The notes beneath the pieces were generated by a model that saw nothing but the letters and a program-made list of their open reading frames with translations, had not been told where the DNA came from and searched no databases. A program made the position numbers and the translations under genes. Below are positions 53,616 to 60,591 of a stretch of 64,000 nucleotides of DNA, in pieces. Numbering within the stretch: position 1 is the first letter of the stretch; the number at the start of each line of letters is the position of its first letter. Source of the DNA: CAKUFA01 sp963618735 (GTDB lineage: Bacteria > Bacillota > Clostridia > Christensenellales > Aristaeellaceae); the NCBI GenBank assembly GCA_963618735.1, contig CAVEUM010000011.1, positions 1 to 64,000 of the forward strand, read 5' to 3'.

Positions 53616-53644
53616 TTGCATCACGCCGAAATTTATGATACAAT
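53616..53644 (+). promoter_or_regulatory. Promoter of rplS
   Basis: TTGCAT (53616-53621) and TACAAT (53639-53644) are 17 bp apart. About 100 bases of leader follow (53651-53748) with a GTGC...GGCAC hairpin. This may be the L19 leader element known from Bacillota; an Rfam L19 leader search would decide. Confidence 0.7.
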
Positions 53645-53748
53645 AGCCCTTGTGACAAACGGGCGGTCCTCTGTCCACTCTTCGTGTGTGCTTAAAAAGG
53701 CACTTATGAGTTGGATACGAACGTCTATGAGGGAAGGAGGCACATTCC

Positions 53749-54099
53749 ATGAGCGAAATTATCCGTTCTATCGAACAGGCGCAGCTCCGGTCCGATCTGC
53801 CCAGCTTCAACGTTGGCGACACCATCCGTGTGTGGGTTAAGGTTGTTGAAGGCAGCCGCGAACGTCTTCAGGCGTTTGAGGGCACTGTGATTGCTAAGCG
53901 CAACGGCGGCATCCGTGAAACCTTCACGGTTCGTCGTGTCAGCTACGGCATTGGCGTTGAGCGTACGTTCCCGATTCATTCTCCCCGTGTTGACCACATT
54001 GAGGTGATTCGTCACGGTAAGGTACGTCGTGCTAAGCTGTACTACCTGCGTAATCTGCAGGGCAAGGCCGCTAAGATCAAGGAAGTTAAGCGCGTGTAA
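53749..54099 (+). CDS. rplS: Ribosomal protein L19
   Basis: L19 sits at the 30S-50S interface of the ribosome. The 116-residue protein is complete: LPSFNVGDTIRVWVKVVEGSRERLQAFEG and ETFTVRRVSYGIGVERTFPIHSP are highly conserved. GGGAAGGAGGCACATTCC precedes the ATG. The usual neighbours rpsP, rimM and trmD are absent, so rplS stands alone with its own promoter, leader and terminator, as in some other Bacillota. Confidence 0.98.
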   Translation: MSEIIRSIEQAQLRSDLPSFNVGDTIRVWVKVVEGSRERLQAFEGTVIAKRNGGIRETFTVRRVSYGIGVERTFPIHSPRVDHIEVIRHGKVRRAKLYYLRNLQGKAAKIKEVKRV

Positions 54100-54126
54100 T
54101 TCGTGTTTCAATGATCTTAGGCATGC

Positions 54127-54155
54127 AAAAGAGAGGACGTTTGTCCTCTCTTTTT
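54127..54155 (+). terminator. Rho-independent terminator of rplS
   Basis: The stem AAAAGAGAGGAC/GTCCTCTCTTTT has a 4-base GTTT loop and continues into TTTTTC and TTTT. Confidence 0.93.
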
Positions 54156-54164
54156 CTTTTATCC

Positions 54165-54193
54165 TTGACGAAAATAGGTAAGATATTTACAAT
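54165..54193 (+). promoter_or_regulatory. Promoter of the macro-domain gene
   Basis: TTGACG (54165-54170) and TACAAT (54188-54193) are 17 bp apart, directly after the rplS terminator. It starts the ADP-ribose gene cluster. Confidence 0.75.
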
Positions 54194-54251
54194 AATATTG
54201 TATGCACTGCTGTTCAATAACTATCCCTTAGTCCGAGGGGGAGGTGTTTTT

Positions 54252-55295
54252 ATGCCATTTCAGATTGTCCGCAATGACATCACAAAGGTCAGGGCAGATG
54301 CAATTGTCAACACGGCAAACCCAAAGCCGATTTGCGGTGCAGGCACTGACCATGCGATTTATGAAGCGGCAGGATATGACGATTTGTTGGCTGCGCGGCA
54401 GGAAATCGGCCCCATGGAACGGGGAACGGTTGCGGTCACGCCTGCGTTTGCACTGAAAGCCAAATATATTATTCATGCCATTGGCCCGAAATGGATTGAC
54501 GGCGAATCGGGTGAATTTGACATTCTGACCTCCTGCTATCAGCTTTCCTTAGAGAAGGCGCTGGAGCTTGGGTGCAGTTCCATTGCCTTTCCGCTGCTTG
54601 CTACAGGGGTGTACGGTTTCCCGAAAGATCAGGCACTGCAAATCGCGTTCCGCGTTATCAGCACCTTCCTGATGGAGCACGAAATGAAGGTCATTCTGGT
54701 GGTGTTTGATCAGGAATCCTTCATGCTGTCAGGCAAGATTTTCGATGATGTCGCTTCTCTGATTGATGAGAAGGAAATGCAGGAGAAGCATGCGCGGGAA
54801 TATCGGGGCGTCAGGCTGCAATCCAGACGAATGGCAGAAATTCCGGAAGAGGAAGCCTTCGCCGATGATGATGCGTCCGTGGTGTGCTGCTCGGCACCTA
54901 TGGATGCGTGCTGTCTGTCAGAAGAATCACTGGATTATCGGCTGAGACACAAAGAAGAAAACTTCCAGCAATGCTTATTCCGCATGATTGACGCGCGGGG
55001 GCTGAAGGACTCCGAAGTGTACACCAGAGCCAATATGGATCGCAAGCTTTTCTCCAAAATACGCTGCAACCCGGATTATCATCCGAAAAAGAAGACTGTA
55101 TTGGCGCTTGCCATTGCTCTGAAGCTGGACATCGAGGAGACTAACGAGCTGCTGAATAAGGCGGAATGGGCACTGTCGTCATCCAACAATTCTGATATTA
55201 TCATTTCCTATTTCATCCAGCAAAAGCATTACAACATCCTTACGGAAATCAATCCCACGCTTTTCAAGTACGGTCTTCCTACCCTGGGCGATTAA
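54252..55295 (+). CDS. Macro-domain (ADP-ribose-binding) protein with HTH-like C-terminus
   Basis: This is a 347-residue protein. Residues of about 1-180 are a macro domain that binds ADP-ribose and may remove it from targets: VRADAIVNTANPKPICGAGTDHAIYEAAG and FPLLATGVYGFPKDQA match the two binding loops. Residues of about 230-347 form a helical domain (FQQCLFRMIDARGLKDSEVYTRANMDRKLFSKIRCNPDYHPKKKT...) that resembles a lambda-repressor-type (XRE) helix-turn-helix; I have seen this tail as a separate module on other Clostridial proteins. The linker is rich in acidic residues and Cys. ATG 54252 follows GGGGGAGGTG. Two ADP-ribosyl hydrolase genes follow. A role as sensor or regulator of ADP-ribosylation is inference. 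Confidence 0.85.
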   Translation: MPFQIVRNDITKVRADAIVNTANPKPICGAGTDHAIYEAAGYDDLLAARQEIGPMERGTVAVTPAFALKAKYIIHAIGPKWIDGESGEFDILTSCYQLSLEKALELGCSSIAFPLLATGVYGFPKDQALQIAFRVISTFLMEHEMKVILVVFDQESFMLSGKIFDDVASLIDEKEMQEKHAREYRGVRLQSRRMAEIPEEEAFADDDASVVCCSAPMDACCLSEESLDYRLRHKEENFQQCLFRMIDARGLKDSEVYTRANMDRKLFSKIRCNPDYHPKKKTVLALAIALKLDIEETNELLNKAEWALSSSNNSDIIISYFIQQKHYNILTEINPTLFKYGLPTLGD

Positions 55296-55331
55296 ATGTC
55301 GCTTTTCATGCGACCACAAAGGCATGCAAAG

Positions 55332-55341
55332 ATGCTATACT
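55332..55341 (+). promoter_or_regulatory. Possible extended -10 promoter for the first ADP-ribosylglycohydrolase
   Basis: TGCTATACT at 55333-55341 is an extended -10 box in the 78-bp gap after the macro gene, but no good -35 box is upstream. The gene may also be read from the macro promoter. Confidence 0.35.
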
Positions 55342-55373
55342 TAGCACATGTTCAGGAAAGGATGTGTTGCTTC

Positions 55374-56174
55374 ATGTATGGTGCTATTTTGGGTGATATT
55401 GTTGGCTGTCCCTTTGAATTTGATCAGGGTTCTAAGTCGAAGGAATTTCCGCTTTTTGGCCAGACTTCTCATTTTACGGATGATTCTGTTATGACGATTG
55501 CTGTGGCAGAAGCGCTGTTGGATGCTGGAAAAGACGCGGATGCGGATACCATCCGCAAAGGCGTGATTGCCTCTATGCGGAAGTGGGGGAAACTTTACCC
55601 CCATGCAGGATACGGCAGCTCTTTCCGCTGGTGGCTGCATTGCAATGATCCGAAGCCTTACGAGAGCTACGGAAACGGCTCTGCCATGCGTATTTCTGCT
55701 GTGGGCTGGATGTATGACACACTTGAACGTACAAGGCAGGTGGCGGTGGCCTCCACAGATGTGACCCACAATCATCCCGAGGGAATTAAGGGCGCAGAAG
55801 CGACGGCCAGTGTGATTTTCCTTGCACGGACAGGCGCAGGCAAGAAGGATATTCGGGATTATGTCGTTCGCGAATTTGGTTATGATCTTAGCCGCACCAT
55901 CGATGAAATTCGCCCCGACTACTATCATCAGGAAAGCTGTCAGAAAACAGTTCCCGAAGCGATAACCGCCTTTTTGGAGGGAACGTCCTTTGAGGATGTT
56001 CTTCGCACGGCAGTTTCCCTCGGTGGGGATTGCGATACGCTCACAGACATTGCGTGTGCTATGGCAGAGGCTTTCTACGGTATTCCTGAGGATCTTCGCG
56101 AGGAAGTTCGCAACCGCATTGAACCTGGTATGCTGGCTGTGGTTGACCGCTTTGATAACTATCTGAAACGCTAA
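55374..56174 (+). CDS. ADP-ribosylglycohydrolase family protein (DraG-like), copy 1
   Basis: DraG-type enzymes cleave ADP-ribose from modified proteins, nucleic acids or small molecules, using two Mg ions. The 266-residue all-helical protein shows the metal motifs FTDDSVMT near residue 35 and GGDCDTLTD near residue 220; GAILGDIVG and THNHPEGIKGAEATASVIF are typical too. ATG 55374 begins at the conserved MYGAILGDIVG; the upstream in-frame residues are not part of the family. A very similar gene follows 13 bp later, so the pair looks like a recent tandem duplication. The substrate is unknown. Confidence 0.9.
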   Translation: MYGAILGDIVGCPFEFDQGSKSKEFPLFGQTSHFTDDSVMTIAVAEALLDAGKDADADTIRKGVIASMRKWGKLYPHAGYGSSFRWWLHCNDPKPYESYGNGSAMRISAVGWMYDTLERTRQVAVASTDVTHNHPEGIKGAEATASVIFLARTGAGKKDIRDYVVREFGYDLSRTIDEIRPDYYHQESCQKTVPEAITAFLEGTSFEDVLRTAVSLGGDCDTLTDIACAMAEAFYGIPEDLREEVRNRIEPGMLAVVDRFDNYLKR

Positions 56175-56187
56175 AGAGGGGAAAAAG

Positions 56188-57051
56188 ATGTACGGCGCAA
56201 TTCTTGGCGATATTGTAGGCAGTCCCTATGAGGGCTACTTCAAAATGAAATCCAAGGAATTTGATTTGTTCATTTACAATTCCCGCTTCACGGACGACAC
56301 CATGATGACCATTGCTGTCGCTGACGCTCTGATGGATGCCGGCAAGGATGCATCCCTTGACAAAATCCGTTCGTGCGTGGTATGCGCCATGCAGAAGTGG
56401 GGACGCTTGTATCCTCGCGTAGGTTATGGCGGACGTTTCCGTCAATGGCTTCGTGCCGAAAATCCAATGCCCTACGGGAGTTTTGGCAATGGTTCAGCCA
56501 TGCGTGTTTCGCCTGTAGGCTGGCTGTATGACACCATCGAAAGAACGCGTGAGGTAGCTGCGGCCACGGCAGAGGTGACCCATAATCACCCCGAAGGCAT
56601 CAAGGGCGCAGAAGCTGCCGCCAGCGTGATCTTCCTGGCGAGGAATCACCGCAGCAAGGATGAAATCAAGGAATATGTCACCAGCGAGTTTGGCTACGAT
56701 CTGAATCGCACGGTGGATGAGATTCGTCCCAATTACAATTTTGATGTCACTTGCCAGGGAACCGTGCCTGAAGCCATCATCGCTTTCCTTGAGGGTACTT
56801 CTTTTGAAGATGTTCTGCGCACAGCGGTCTCCCTTGGCGGGGATTGCGACACACTGACAAGCATTGCTACCGCCATGGCAGAAGCTTTCTACGGCATTCC
56901 TGAGAATCTTCGCACGGAGGTTCGCAATCGCATTCAGCCTGATATGCTGGCTGTAGTGGATCGGTTCAATGAAATGCTTGCAAAAGCAACCCCTGACCAG
57001 CATACGGACATACGTCAACTGTTTAGCAATCTTTTCCATCACAAACTATAA
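56188..57051 (+). CDS. ADP-ribosylglycohydrolase family protein (DraG-like), copy 2
   Basis: This 287-residue paralogue of the preceding gene is well over half identical to it by eye and nearly identical around GGDCDTLT and TVPEAI-AFLEGTSFEDVLRTAVSL. Both metal motifs (FTDDTMMT and GGDCDT) are intact. It carries an extra C-terminal tail of about 20 residues (TPDQHTDIRQLFSNLFHHKL). Differences between copies cluster in residues 12-30, 95-110 and 155-190, which could give different substrate choice. GAGGGGAAAAAG precedes the ATG. It belongs to the macro/DraG cluster. Confidence 0.9.
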   Translation: MYGAILGDIVGSPYEGYFKMKSKEFDLFIYNSRFTDDTMMTIAVADALMDAGKDASLDKIRSCVVCAMQKWGRLYPRVGYGGRFRQWLRAENPMPYGSFGNGSAMRVSPVGWLYDTIERTREVAAATAEVTHNHPEGIKGAEAAASVIFLARNHRSKDEIKEYVTSEFGYDLNRTVDEIRPNYNFDVTCQGTVPEAIIAFLEGTSFEDVLRTAVSLGGDCDTLTSIATAMAEAFYGIPENLRTEVRNRIQPDMLAVVDRFNEMLAKATPDQHTDIRQLFSNLFHHKL

Positions 57052-57164
57052 CATGAACGAATTAAGTGACAGACAAACCAATCGATTTTGCATCAAAGGC
57101 GATAGCCGGAACAAAAGACTTACTGGATTTTTGCAAGAAGCATAGTGCGCAAATTAGAAAACAA

Positions 57165-57192
57165 TTGACAAATGGAAGGAATGTGATAGAAT
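57165..57192 (+). promoter_or_regulatory. Promoter of the PII-like/antiporter pair
   Basis: TTGACA (57165-57170) and TAGAAT (57187-57192) are 16 bp apart. The gap 57052-57164 before it shows nothing else I can identify. Confidence 0.7.
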
Positions 57193-57237
57193 ATCCTGAT
57201 GGCAGGGTAGACCGTGCCGTAAAAAGGAGGTTATCAT

Positions 57238-57585
57238 ATGCAATTTTTCGTGCTTGTGCTCAACCGCGAAGAGTGCCTGGAGCCTATTCTGGAAGGTATG
57301 CTTGAAGCAGGTTTCAGCGGCGCTACCATCCTGAACAGCACGGGTATGATGCGTGTGCTGGATAGTGATGACAACGTTGATCAGCCCATGCTTGGCTTGC
57401 TGCGTCATTTCTACAGCCCTGAGCGTAAGACATCCAAGACCCTCTTTACGCTCATCGAAGACGATAAGTGTGCTGAAGTCATGAAGATCATCAATGAGAA
57501 GACTGGCGGTCTGGATCAGCCTGACACGGGCATCGCCTTCTCTGTGCCTGTATCTTTTGTGGAAGGTGTGCGTAAAAAAGCATGA
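57238..57585 (+). CDS. PII-like signalling protein
   Basis: This 115-residue protein has the ferredoxin-like pattern of the PII/CutA group: MQFFVLVLNREECLEPILEGMLEAGFSGATILNS, then a shortened loop where PII proteins carry the T-loop, then TLFTLIEDDKCAEVMKIINEKTGG. It lacks the uridylylation Tyr region of GlnB. PII-like proteins bind nucleotides and control transporters. AAAAGGAGGTTATCAT precedes the ATG. Its TGA overlaps the antiporter ATG (ATGA), so it very probably regulates that transporter. Confidence 0.82.
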   Translation: MQFFVLVLNREECLEPILEGMLEAGFSGATILNSTGMMRVLDSDDNVDQPMLGLLRHFYSPERKTSKTLFTLIEDDKCAEVMKIINEKTGGLDQPDTGIAFSVPVSFVEGVRKKA

Positions 57586-58784
57586 ATGTTCTGTTTGCGT
57601 TGGCTATCGCTTTTGCAATGGGTTTGTTCTTCAGTCGTCTGATTCGCTATATCCATTTGCCTAACGTAACTGCTTACCTGCTTGCCGGTCTGATGGTTGG
57701 CCCGTATGTTCTCAATGTGCTGACCACCGAGATGAACAGTCAATTGTCCATCATCTCCGATGTGGCGCTGGGTTTCATCGCGTACTCCATCGGCGGTGAA
57801 TTCAAGCTTTCCTACCTGAAGGAGATTGGCATCAAGCCAATCATCATCACGATTTTTGAAGGCTGCACCGCATCTCTGCTGGTGTTCCTGGTGCTGTTCC
57901 TGTTAGGTCAGCCGTTGCCCCTGTGCCTGGCACTGGGTGCTATTGCCGCCGCTACTGCACCTGCCGCAACGCTGATGGTCATCCGTCAATATAAGGCAAA
58001 CGGCCCTGTTTCGAAAATGCTGCTGCCTGTGGTGGCCATGGACGATGCGCTTGGTCTGATCCTGTATGCCGTGATGGTCGCACTTGCCCGCACCATTGAG
58101 CGCGGCGAAGTGTTGACCGTGATGACCCTGGTCGTCAAGCCTCTGATTGAGATCATTGGATCTCTGGCACTGGGCACCGTGCTGGGTCTGATTCTGACGT
58201 ATGTGCTTCGGTTCTTCCACTCTCGCGGCAATAAGCTGTCGCTGACCATCATGATGGTCTTTGCAGCTGTTGGCCTGAGCAGCATGTGGGATTTGAGCTC
58301 TCTGCTGGTGTGCATGATGGTGGGCGCCACCATGGTGAACCTGTGCAAGCAGAGTGATACGATGCTGGAGCAGTGCGACCGCTTCACGCCGCCGCTGTTC
58401 CTGCTGTTCTTCGTGCTCAGCGGCGCAAGCCTTGATTTGGCTGTGCTTCCTACCGTGGGTATCGTTGGCATTGCTTATGTGCTGTCCCGTGCAGTTGGTA
58501 AAGCACTTGGCGCAACCATCGGTTCCAAGATTGAAAAGTGTGAGCCGAACATTGTGAAGTATCTGGGCTTCACGCTGATTCCTCAGGCTGGTGTGGCCAT
58601 TGGTATGGCACGTATGTGTCAGACGTCGCTGCCTGAGTATGGTACAATCATCAATGCTGTGGTGCTGGCAGGCACGTTGATTTACGAACTGACTGGCCCT
58701 GTCATTACCAAGATTGCCCTGACAAAGGCTGGAGAAATCAAGCCGGATGTCAAGAAGGTTGCGAAATCCGCAACGAAGGCCTGA
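57582..58784 (+). CDS. CPA2-type cation/proton antiporter (KefB/NapA-like)
   Basis: This 400-residue membrane protein has about 12 helices of the monovalent cation:proton antiporter-2 type. NVTAYLLAGLMVGPYVLN and DVALGFIAYSIGGEFKL lie early; the ion-site helix carries VVAMDDALGLILYAVMV near residue 150, with the two neighbouring Asp of electrogenic antiporters. There is no C-terminal KTN/TrkA regulatory domain, whose place may be taken by the PII-like partner. It probably exchanges Na+ or K+ for H+. The downstream terminator ends the pair. Confidence 0.88.
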   Translation: MNVLFALAIAFAMGLFFSRLIRYIHLPNVTAYLLAGLMVGPYVLNVLTTEMNSQLSIISDVALGFIAYSIGGEFKLSYLKEIGIKPIIITIFEGCTASLLVFLVLFLLGQPLPLCLALGAIAAATAPAATLMVIRQYKANGPVSKMLLPVVAMDDALGLILYAVMVALARTIERGEVLTVMTLVVKPLIEIIGSLALGTVLGLILTYVLRFFHSRGNKLSLTIMMVFAAVGLSSMWDLSSLLVCMMVGATMVNLCKQSDTMLEQCDRFTPPLFLLFFVLSGASLDLAVLPTVGIVGIAYVLSRAVGKALGATIGSKIEKCEPNIVKYLGFTLIPQAGVAIGMARMCQTSLPEYGTIINAVVLAGTLIYELTGPVITKIALTKAGEIKPDVKKVAKSATKA

Positions 58785-58794
58785 TTGATTAGAT

Positions 58795-58840
58795 AAAAAA
58801 AGGTGTCACGATCATTTGAATTGGTCGTGGCACCTTTTTT
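58795..58840. terminator. Bidirectional terminator
   Basis: An approximately 11-bp GC-containing stem (AGGTGTCACGA, one G-U pair) is flanked by A and T runs that also pair. It serves the antiporter and the convergent kinase gene. Confidence 0.9.
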
Positions 58841-58850
58841 CTATGGAGCT

Positions 58851-60428
58851 TTACAGCGAGGATGCTGCCTTTTCTACAGGCAGGTGCGCGCAGTAGCGAT
58901 CCAGCCAGGTCTGGAAACCTTCTGTATCAGCCTTCTCCGGCGCGAGCGTTTCAGAAGGCATGCCAGCAAAAACTTTCTGCTGGAGGTAGCTTTCCAGCGT
59001 TTCGCCATTTTCACGCTGCATACCGTACATCGCCAACAACCCGATGCCCCATGCGCCGCCTTCTCCGGCAGTTTCCATAACGGTGACGGGAGCATCAATG
59101 GCTGCGGCAAGGATACTCTGGCCGACCACAGGCGTTTTGAACAAACCGCCATGGCCAAAGATTTGCTGAATTTCCACATGCTCACGCTTGAGAATCCTCA
59201 TGCCGACAGCCAAAGCGGCAACACAGCTGTAGAGGTTGGCACGCATGAAATTGGCGAGGCTGAACTTTGCATCGGGTTGACGGGTCATCAGAGGGCATCC
59301 GTGCTCCATGCCTGTAACGGGCTCGCCAGAATAGTAATTGAAGGAAATGATGCCATCGCAGTCACGGTCAGCGTTCATTGCGGAGCTGAACAGCATGCCA
59401 TACAGCTTGTCAGGAGAGAGCTCCGTGCCAGTCAACTTTGCAAATTCACTAAAGAGGCCGATCCAAGCGTTCAAATCCGATGTGCAGGAATTGCAGTGCA
59501 CCATGGCAACGGGTTTGCCGCTGGGCGTGGTGACCATGTCAATCTCAGGATACACCTGACGCAATGGCTGATCCAGCACCACCATGGAGAAGATGGACGT
59601 TCCTGCCGAAACGTTGCCCGTGTGCGCAGCGACACTGTTAGTGGCTGTCATGCCTGTTCCGGCATCGCCTTCCGGCGGACAGAAGGGAATACCCGACTGC
59701 AAACTGCCGGAAGGATCCAGCAGATGTGCTCCAGCCTCGGTGAGCGTACCGGCATTTTCACCAGCGCACAGAACCTCAGGCAAAATCTCCTGCAAGTGCC
59801 ACGGATAGCGCTTCTCCGCGACCATGGCATCGAACTTGCTAACCATGCTTTCGTCATAGCTGCAGGTCTTGCTGTCAATGGGCATCATGCCGGATGCATC
59901 GCCGATGCCGAGCACCTTCCTGCCTGTCAATTGCCAGTGCACATAGCCTGCCAGAGTGGTCAGGAAGCGGATATCCTTCACATGGGATTCATCGTTCAGA
60001 ACCGCTTGATACAGGTGGGAAAGGCTCCAGCGCTGGGGCATGTTAAAGTTAAATGCATCGGTCAGCGCTGCTGCCGCCTGACCTGTAATGGTATTTCGCC
60101 AGGTGCGGAAAGGTGTCAGCAAGTGATCTTCCTGATCAAAGGGCAGATAGCCATGCATCATGGCACTAATGCCGATGGCGCCGATTTTCGTCAGCGTTTC
60201 ATCATATTTCGACTGAACGTCATCCTTCAGCGCCTTGTAGCAGGCTTGCAACCCTGTCCACACCAGGTCAAGGTCATATGTCCATACGCCATTCACGAGC
60301 TTATCCTGCCAGGCATAACTGCCTGTTGCCAACACCTGATGATCAAGACCGATCAGCACAGCCTTGATGCGGGTAGAGCCAAGCTCAATGCCCAGTGCTG
60401 TCTGACCATTTCGGATCATATCATTCAT
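58851..60428 (-). CDS. FGGY-family carbohydrate kinase
   Basis: This 525-residue sugar kinase has the ATP-phosphate loop LGIELGSTRIKAV near residues 12-24 and the catalytic Asp in CPPEGDAGTGM. GNVSAGTSIFSMVVL is the FGGY ATPase core, and GHGGLFKTPVVGQ is typical of the xylulokinase/ribulokinase side. Such genes often sit with arabinose or pentulose genes in Clostridia, so a pentulose is the likely substrate, but nothing here fixes it. ATG 60428 follows AAAGGAGACGAATTT; the frame is open further upstream through the promoter. Confidence 0.88.
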   Translation of the reverse strand: MNDMIRNGQTALGIELGSTRIKAVLIGLDHQVLATGSYAWQDKLVNGVWTYDLDLVWTGLQACYKALKDDVQSKYDETLTKIGAIGISAMMHGYLPFDQEDHLLTPFRTWRNTITGQAAAALTDAFNFNMPQRWSLSHLYQAVLNDESHVKDIRFLTTLAGYVHWQLTGRKVLGIGDASGMMPIDSKTCSYDESMVSKFDAMVAEKRYPWHLQEILPEVLCAGENAGTLTEAGAHLLDPSGSLQSGIPFCPPEGDAGTGMTATNSVAAHTGNVSAGTSIFSMVVLDQPLRQVYPEIDMVTTPSGKPVAMVHCNSCTSDLNAWIGLFSEFAKLTGTELSPDKLYGMLFSSAMNADRDCDGIISFNYYSGEPVTGMEHGCPLMTRQPDAKFSLANFMRANLYSCVAALAVGMRILKREHVEIQQIFGHGGLFKTPVVGQSILAAAIDAPVTVMETAGEGGAWGIGLLAMYGMQRENGETLESYLQQKVFAGMPSETLAPEKADTEGFQTWLDRYCAHLPVEKAASSL

Positions 60429-60476
60429 AAATTCGTCTCCTTTATCTCGTCGATGATAACCGAAACCACTGTTTCC

Positions 60477-60505
60477 ATTATAATAAAGCTGTGTGAAATG
60501 GTCAA
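60477..60505 (-). promoter_or_regulatory. Promoter of the FGGY kinase
   Basis: On the minus strand TTGACC (60500-60505) and TATAAT (60477-60482) are 17 bp apart, so the kinase is expressed separately from the galactosidase gene upstream. Confidence 0.8.
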
Positions 60506-60550
60506 GCTGCATTCTGCGTTTGTCATTGCAGAATTCTGTCTGTGTTTCAC

Positions 60551-60586
60551 GAAAAATGTGGCATGCGAGCGTTTTCACATGCCACA
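60551..60586 (-). terminator. Terminator after the alpha-galactosidase
   Basis: The stem TGTGGCATG/CATGCCACA is followed on the minus strand by TTTTTC. Confidence 0.8.
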
Positions 60587-60591
60587 TCGTG

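Noticed and set aside
57066..57305. 79-codon frame before the PII-like gene
   Set aside because: It runs through the TTGACA/TAGAAT promoter and the ribosome-binding site of the next gene, lacks its own ribosome-binding site, and the second half looks like an out-of-frame copy of the PII-like gene.
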